Below are positions 59,194-64,000 of a stretch of DNA of 64,000 bases, one piece after another. A program made the position numbers and the translations under genes. Position 1 is the first letter of the stretch. Each line of letters opens with the position of its first letter. Under the pieces are notes generated by a model. The model was not told the origin of the DNA. It did not search any database and saw only the letters and a program-made list of their open reading frames with translations. Source of the stretch: Planctomycetes bacterium ADurb.Bin069. GTDB taxonomy: Bacteria > Planctomycetota > UBA8108 > UBA8890 > UBA8898. The DNA lies in contig MWEK01000003.1 of assembly GCA_002070955.1 (NCBI GenBank), positions 62,001 through 126,000 on the forward strand, given 5' to 3'.

Positions 59194-62076
59194 ATGACAA
59201 GAACTGCTCTGATGTTGCGCGCGATGTTCTGCCTGGCCTGCGCCGCGGCGGCCGGACGCTGCGCCGCGGCGATCCCCGTGAGCGGCATCGCCGACAAGAA
59301 GGTCTACGCCGATCGGGCCGTTTTCACCGTCTCTTCCGAAGAAGGGTACGAGTACACGCAGCTCAGCCTCACGAGCGAGCCGGTCGCGACGGATCTTCCC
59401 GTCCTTCTCGACCAGCCCGTGCGCGTGACGTATCCCCAGTACTACGAGCTCAACGTGCGCCGCCGGCCGGCGGGCCCTGGCGCCGAGGAGAGCGCGCGCA
59501 TTCGCTTCATCGTCCGATCCAGCGAGCGCAAGAACGCGGAGTGGGGCCTGCCGCCGTGGACGCCCTACCCCCTGATCAACTCGGCGGCGGCGGAGTTCGC
59601 GGGCGGCCGCCTCACGATCGTCGCTCCCGCCGCGTATCCGCGGGACATGGAGATCCCGGTCATCGCCCTGGTCCGGACCGCGGAAGGCAAGCGCGTCGGC
59701 GTCAACGGCCCCGTCGCCGCCGCCGCCTACCCGGGCCGCGCGATCCAACTCCTGCGCGGCCAAGGCTCGGCGTTCCTTCCGGCCGCGGGCGCGGCAGGCA
59801 CCATCGCTTACGATGCCTCGGTGCAGACGCTCGCGGCCGCCGCGCGCATCGCCATCGACGCCGCGACGACCTGGCAGACCGCGCCCGCCGTGATCGGCGC
59901 TCCCGCCACCTGGCCCCGGAACGCGCGGGTGAGCGTGGACTCCGATCTCACCATCGACGCGGGCGCCGCCCTGGCGATCGAGGCGGGCGCCGTCGTCAGG
60001 CTGGGGCCGGGCGTCGAGATCTTCGTCAACGGCGAGCTGACCGTCAACGGAACCTATGAGGAGCCGGTCGTCTTCGCGCCGGCCGACAGGGCCGCGCCCT
60101 GGGGCGGCCTGGTCTTCAAGGGCGGCGCGTCCCGCGGGGCCATCACCGGCGCCATCATGACGGCGAGCGGCGCCGATCCGGACTGGTTCCACAACAATCC
60201 CGGAAGCGGCGCGACGCACCTGGACAACGAATGCCTCTTCTATCTTTCCGGCGGCGCGCGCGTCGCTTTCACGGACTGCTGGCTCATCGATCATCGCGGC
60301 CAGGCCGGCCACGGCGAATCCTCGTACCTGACCATGACGCGCTGCCTGGTCCAGAAATTCCTGACCTTCGGCGAGTACAACGGCGGCGAAGTCCGCCTCG
60401 ACGACTCGGCGCTCATCGAGTTTCCCGACAAGGATGCGCCCTTCGCCGACAACGACAGCGACGGGGTCTACCTGACGGGCGGCAACCACCGCATCGCCGA
60501 CTGCGTCATCGGCTTCCTGCACGACGACGGCGTGGATGCGGGCTCCGGCGCGGGCGGTCCCGTCGAGATCACGCGCTGCTGGATCGAGGCCTGCTACCAC
60601 GAGGCGCTGGCCTGGTCCTGCTCCTCCGGCACCAGGCTGCCCATCGTCACCGACACGGTCATCATCAACTGCGGCCAGGGCATCGAGGCCGGCTGGGGCA
60701 ACCCGCGCGTCGAGGCCGATCGCTGCCTGTGCGTCGGCAACGGGGTCGGCGCGCGCTTCGGCGACAACTACGACTGGAGCTACAACGGGTTTCTGCGCGT
60801 CACGAACTCGCTCCTCCTCCACAACCTGCGCGACGTCTGGGGCCGCGCTTGGGACACCTGGGAGGAGCACCCGTTGCAGATGGAGGTGTCGCAGAACCTC
60901 CTGACCGCCGCCGACCCTCGGCACCCGGCCAACGGCGTGTGGGATCCCGGCGCCGATGCCGAACGCCTCGCGCCCTTCCTGCCGGCGCCGGACGACGCGG
61001 TCGGAATCGGCATCGCCGCCGGCGCGGCGCGCCTCGAAGCCTCCCGGATCGGCGCGGGCGTGCCCGTCGCCCTGAGCACCTTCAGCCGCAAGACGGTCGC
61101 GGTGGATTACGAAGCGGCATCGGACGCCGGCATCCTCGCGACAGGGACGCTCAGGTTCGAGCCGGGCCGCACCGTGCGGTTCCTGCCCATCGATGCGGCC
61201 GAGATCCAGGACCAGGGCTCCCTGCGCGTGACGCTTCGCAATCCCGTGCATGCCGAGCTCAGCGATCGGAGGGAACTCCTGATCGTCCCCGACGCCTGGG
61301 CGACGATCATTCCCGCGGGTTCGGTCTGGAAGTACTGGGACAAGAATGTCGATCAGGGAACGGCGTGGCGGGAACCGGCCTTCGACGATTCCGCCTGGGC
61401 CTCCGGCCCGGCCGAGCTCGGCTACGGCGATGGCGACGAGGCCACCGTCATCGACGGCGGCCCCTCCAACAACCGCAACCCGACGGCCTACTTCCGCCGC
61501 GAGTTCCGGATCGAGGATCCGAGCCGTTTCCTCGCCCTCAGGATCGGCCTGAAGCGCGACGACGGCGCCGTCGTGTACCTCAACGGCACGGAGGTCTTCC
61601 GGTCGAACATGCCGGCGGGGACGATCGGCTACAAGACCTGGGCCTCGTCGTCGGGAACGAGCGAGAGCACTTTCTTCACCCAGGAAGCGGAAGCCTCGCT
61701 CCTGGCCGCCGGCGAGAATCTCATCGCCTGCGAAGTGCACCAGGCGAACGCAACCTCGTCGGACCTGAGCTTCGATTTGACCTTGCAGGCCGAGCGCGCC
61801 GCGGCGCCGCCCGCGCCGAGTTTCATCCGCGGCGATGCCAACGGCGACGGTCGGATCGATCTTTCCGACGCCGTGACGATCCTGCGCTTCCTGTTCGCCG
61901 CGGCGCCGACCGACTGCGGAGACGCCCTCGACGCGAACGACAGCGGCCGGGTGGATGTCGCCGACGCCGTCTACGTTCTCGCCTACCTCTTCGGCGCGGG
62001 CCCGCCGCCGCCGGCGCCCTTTCCCCGGCACGGCCCCGATCCCACCGCCGACGATCTGGCCTGCGAGCGGCGGTAG
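59194..62076 (+). CDS. Secreted beta-helix protein with dockerin-like C terminus
   Basis: A 960-residue exported protein. Signal peptide about 1-26 ('MTRTALMLRAMFCLACAAAA'). Residues about 30-190 form a beta-rich domain; about 240-590 look like a right-handed parallel beta-helix of repeated short strands ('LTIDAGAALAIEAGAVVRLG' begins a stretch common in pectate-lyase-like and Planctomycetes cell-surface proteins). Residues 710-860 resemble a galactose-binding/jelly-roll module ('AWREPAFDDSAWASGPAELG', 'RDDGAVVYLNGTEVFRSNMP'). Two dockerin-type repeats end it ('GDANGDGRIDLSDAVTILRF', 'DANDSGRVDVADAVYVLAYL'). Polysaccharide binding or cleavage is likely, but no catalytic site is evident. ATG 59194 is preferred over 59116, which lies upstream of the signal peptide; a possible promoter TTCCAA-17-TACAAT ends at 59113. 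Confidence 0.75.
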   Translation: MTRTALMLRAMFCLACAAAAGRCAAAIPVSGIADKKVYADRAVFTVSSEEGYEYTQLSLTSEPVATDLPVLLDQPVRVTYPQYYELNVRRRPAGPGAEESARIRFIVRSSERKNAEWGLPPWTPYPLINSAAAEFAGGRLTIVAPAAYPRDMEIPVIALVRTAEGKRVGVNGPVAAAAYPGRAIQLLRGQGSAFLPAAGAAGTIAYDASVQTLAAAARIAIDAATTWQTAPAVIGAPATWPRNARVSVDSDLTIDAGAALAIEAGAVVRLGPGVEIFVNGELTVNGTYEEPVVFAPADRAAPWGGLVFKGGASRGAITGAIMTASGADPDWFHNNPGSGATHLDNECLFYLSGGARVAFTDCWLIDHRGQAGHGESSYLTMTRCLVQKFLTFGEYNGGEVRLDDSALIEFPDKDAPFADNDSDGVYLTGGNHRIADCVIGFLHDDGVDAGSGAGGPVEITRCWIEACYHEALAWSCSSGTRLPIVTDTVIINCGQGIEAGWGNPRVEADRCLCVGNGVGARFGDNYDWSYNGFLRVTNSLLLHNLRDVWGRAWDTWEEHPLQMEVSQNLLTAADPRHPANGVWDPGADAERLAPFLPAPDDAVGIGIAAGAARLEASRIGAGVPVALSTFSRKTVAVDYEAASDAGILATGTLRFEPGRTVRFLPIDAAEIQDQGSLRVTLRNPVHAELSDRRELLIVPDAWATIIPAGSVWKYWDKNVDQGTAWREPAFDDSAWASGPAELGYGDGDEATVIDGGPSNNRNPTAYFRREFRIEDPSRFLALRIGLKRDDGAVVYLNGTEVFRSNMPAGTIGYKTWASSSGTSESTFFTQEAEASLLAAGENLIACEVHQANATSSDLSFDLTLQAERAAAPPAPSFIRGDANGDGRIDLSDAVTILRFLFAAAPTDCGDALDANDSGRVDVADAVYVLAYLFGAGPPPPAPFPRHGPDPTADDLACERR

Positions 62077-62225
62077 CGGCGGCGCGCGCCCCGATCCGGC
62101 GGACATCAGCCGGCGCAACGTCTTGACCGCGAGCCTTCGGATGGGCGAAGATGCCGCGCTGCCGCTTTGGTCCGCGGCCTCCGCTCCCGGGAGCCGCGGC
62201 GCAAGCGTATGAAAGGACGACACCC

Positions 62226-63746
62226 GTGAGAGATGACGATTCCGCCCCGGAATCCCCGAATTCCGCCGCCGGCGCCGAGCGCCTGGTCGAGCCCGAGGAC
62301 GCGCTGCCTCCCATCGACATGGAGCGGCTTCCGCCGCACTTGCGCGAGGCGGCGGCGCGCGCCGGTTGGACGGAGCTCATGCCGGTCCAGGCCCGCGCCA
62401 TCCCCTACCTGCGCGCCGGCCGGGATCTCATGGTCCAGTCGCGCACGGGGAGCGGCAAGACCGGCGCCTTCATGCTGCCGATCCTCGAGCTCATCGACCG
62501 CGGTTCCAAGGCCTGCCAGGCCTTGATCCTCGTGCCGACGCGGGAGTTGGCCCAACAGGTCGCGCGCGAGGCGGAGCTTCTTGGCGGCGCCCTCGGCATC
62601 CGCACGGCGGCGGTCTACGGCGGCGTGCCCTACGGGGGGCAATTCGAGGCTTTCCGGCGCGGCGCGCACATCGTGGTCGGCACGCCGGGCCGCATCCTCG
62701 ACCACCTTTTGAAGCGCACGCTCGCCTTCGACGCGGTTCAAATCCTGATTCTCGATGAGGCCGACCGCATGCTGTCGATGGGCTTCTATCCCGACATGTG
62801 CGACATCAAACGCCATCTGCGGCCGCGGCCGGCGGGCAGCTACATGTTCTCGGCGACCTTCCCGCCCTACGTCATGAGCCTGGCGGGCCAGTTCCTGCGG
62901 GCGCCCGAGCTCCTGAGCCTGAGCCGCGACCGGATTCACGTCATGGAGGTCGAGCACGTCCTCTACAAGACCCCCGCCCTGGACAAGGACCGCGCCCTGG
63001 TGCGCATCATCGAGATCGAGAACCCGGATTCGGCCCTGATCTTCTGCAACACGCGTTCGCGGGTGCACTACGTGTCGGTGGTGCTCCAGCGGTTCGGCTA
63101 CGATGCGGACGAGCTCAGCTCGGATCTCTCCCAGGCGGTGCGCGACAAGGTGCTCGGCCGCCTGCGGGCGGGAACGCTCAAGTTCCTGGTGGCGACCGAT
63201 GTGGCCGGCCGCGGCATCGACCTGCCCGAGCTATCGCACGTCATTCAGTACGACTTTCCCGAGGATCCCGAGGCCTATATCCACCGCGCGGGACGCACGG
63301 GACGCGCCGGCGCGGCGGGCGTGGCCATCTCGCTCGTGTCCGATGTGGAGCGTATCGGCCTCCTATCCCTCGCGAAGCGCTTCGGCATCGACCTTGACGA
63401 GCGGCCCGTCCCCACCGATGAAGAGGTGGCGGCGATCGTCTCCGAGCGGCTCACCGCCCTCCTGGAAGCCCGGCTGAGGACCCGCGACAAGCTGCAGATC
63501 GAACGCATGAAGCGCTTCGCGCCCCTGGCGCGGACCCTCGCCCAAAGCGAGGACGTGGCCGCGCTGCTCGTCATGGTGCTCGACGACCGCTACCAGGAGC
63601 TGCTTCACGCGCCCGCCCCGCAACCCGAGCCCGGGGGCGGACCCGAGCCGCGGGGCGAGCCGCGGACCCGCAGCTCCCGCGGCGGCGGGAGCCGGCGCGG
63701 GGGCCGCCGCGGCCGCGGGGGACGCGGCGGCGCTCGACGGGGCTGA
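62226..63746 (+). CDS. DEAD-box RNA helicase
   Basis: A 506-residue ATP-dependent RNA helicase. Motifs in order: Q motif near 'LMPVQARAIPYL', I 'VQSRTGSGKTGAFMLPI' (Ser-Arg in place of the usual Ala-x), Ia 'LVPTRELAQQVARE', Ib 'VVGTPGRILD', II 'ILDEADRML', III 'FSATFPPY', IV 'ALIFCNTRSRV', V 'ATDVAGRGIDLPELSHVI' and VI 'HRAGRTGRAGAAGV'. The tail is a low-complexity Gly/Arg segment that should bind RNA. GTG 62226 with AAAGGA upstream is the best start; a longer frame opens at 62151. Likely roles are ribosome assembly or mRNA decay at low temperature. Confidence 0.9.
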   Translation: MRDDDSAPESPNSAAGAERLVEPEDALPPIDMERLPPHLREAAARAGWTELMPVQARAIPYLRAGRDLMVQSRTGSGKTGAFMLPILELIDRGSKACQALILVPTRELAQQVAREAELLGGALGIRTAAVYGGVPYGGQFEAFRRGAHIVVGTPGRILDHLLKRTLAFDAVQILILDEADRMLSMGFYPDMCDIKRHLRPRPAGSYMFSATFPPYVMSLAGQFLRAPELLSLSRDRIHVMEVEHVLYKTPALDKDRALVRIIEIENPDSALIFCNTRSRVHYVSVVLQRFGYDADELSSDLSQAVRDKVLGRLRAGTLKFLVATDVAGRGIDLPELSHVIQYDFPEDPEAYIHRAGRTGRAGAAGVAISLVSDVERIGLLSLAKRFGIDLDERPVPTDEEVAAIVSERLTALLEARLRTRDKLQIERMKRFAPLARTLAQSEDVAALLVMVLDDRYQELLHAPAPQPEPGGGPEPRGEPRTRSSRGGGSRRGGRRGRGGRGGARRG

Positions 63747-63753
63747 GATCGCG

Positions 63754-64000
63754 TCACGGCGCCGCGCAGGCCCTGGACGCGCACGCCGGCAGCGTGTCCT
63801 CCGTCGGATCGACCCCGCATGCTTGCGCGCCCGGCGGCGGCAGCGAAGCGCCCGCGAAGAGATACGCGAGAATTCGAACGGCATCGGCGATATCGAGCCT
63901 GCCGTCGTCGTTGGCATCGGCCGCATCCGGGCACACGGGCGCCGGCGCTTCCGCGAACAGGTAGCCCAGCACGAAGATGGCGTCGGCGATATCCACGCGT
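63754..64000 (-). CDS. C-terminal end of a third dockerin-repeat secreted protein (partial)
   Basis: The 3' end of a gene that continues past the window edge. About 82 codons are visible: one repeat 'RVDIADAIFVLGYLFAEAPA' at the edge and a second 'DANDDGRLDIADAVRILAYL', then 'FAGASLPPPGAQACGVDPTE' and a cysteine-containing tail. The arrangement closely mirrors the C termini of the proteins at 4832 and 59194, including the Leu-Phe after each repeat and a Pro-rich linker. The gene is convergent with the helicase (stop codons seven bases apart). The N-terminal part and function cannot be seen. Confidence 0.8.
   Translation of the reverse strand, partial: RVDIADAIFVLGYLFAEAPAPVCPDAADANDDGRLDIADAVRILAYLFAGASLPPPGAQACGVDPTEDTLPACASRACAAP

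Overview
The window is a continuous stretch of GC-rich bacterial chromosome (visibly well above 60% G+C) carrying about 54 protein genes. I saw no rRNA, tRNA, CRISPR array, insertion sequence or prophage. Three secreted proteins end in paired 'D-x-N-x-D-G-x-x-D-I-A-D-A-V' dockerin-like calcium repeats. Together with a PilMNO-secretin operon, an acyl-CoA dehydratase activase, a MetF/MetV-AcsE type C1 module and hemicellulose genes, this suggests an uncultured, probably anaerobic or facultative polysaccharide degrader from the Planctomycetota or a neighbouring phylum. That placement is inference; no marker gene here fixes it.

Layout. 0-6 kb: ACT-domain protein, O-methyltransferase, sugar-porter MFS, an unrecognised membrane protein and a secreted dockerin protein. 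6-7.5 kb: xylose isomerase. 7.5-12.8 kb: thiazole module (ThiF-like on minus; thiS, thiG, thiH on plus) running by overlapping codons into a fused MetF-MetV reductase and an AcsE-like methyltransferase. 12.8-14.8 kb: XerC/D recombinase, a TatA-like peptide, truA. 14.8-18.8 kb: a regulatory PTS operon (hpf, IIA-Ntr-like, YvcK-like, HPr, Enzyme I) behind a consensus promoter. 19-25 kb: type IV pilus operon pilM-pilN-pilO-TPR/PilP-pilQ closed by a strong terminator. 25.3-28.4 kb: RNase E/G homologue, L21, L27, Obg. 28.5-31.6 kb (minus): HflX, a pilin, FabG. 31.7-38.5 kb (minus): branched-chain amino acid operon leuA-ilvB-ilvN-cimA-ilvE, all overlapping, preceded by a complete transcription attenuator with a 51-codon leader peptide. 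38.5-43.3 kb (minus): CE15 esterase, UroD-like protein and two Gfo/Idh/MocA oxidoreductases. 43.5-46.6 kb: FHA-TM-M64 metallopeptidase. 46.6-50.9 kb (minus): split acyl-CoA dehydratase activase system. 51-54 kb: site-2 protease-like M50 protein, Dabb lipoprotein, GTP cyclohydrolase I, lipoprotein amidase. 54-57.4 kb: heme genes hemE-hemB-hemL. 57.4-64 kb: xylulokinase, a 960-residue beta-helix dockerin protein, a DEAD-box helicase and the tail of a third dockerin protein cut by the window edge.

Working together: MFS transporter, XylA and XylB give xylose uptake and entry to the pentose phosphate pathway; the CE15/Gfo/UroD-like operon looks like hemicellulose side-chain processing. CimA plus LeuA/IlvBN/IlvE supply isoleucine by the citramalate route as well as leucine and valine. 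The PTS proteins have no sugar permease here and look regulatory. The most notable observations are the leu-ilv attenuator (38230-38492), the RNase E/G homologue lacking the second catalytic aspartate, the FHA-M64 fusion, and the C1 and activase modules whose partners are not in the window.
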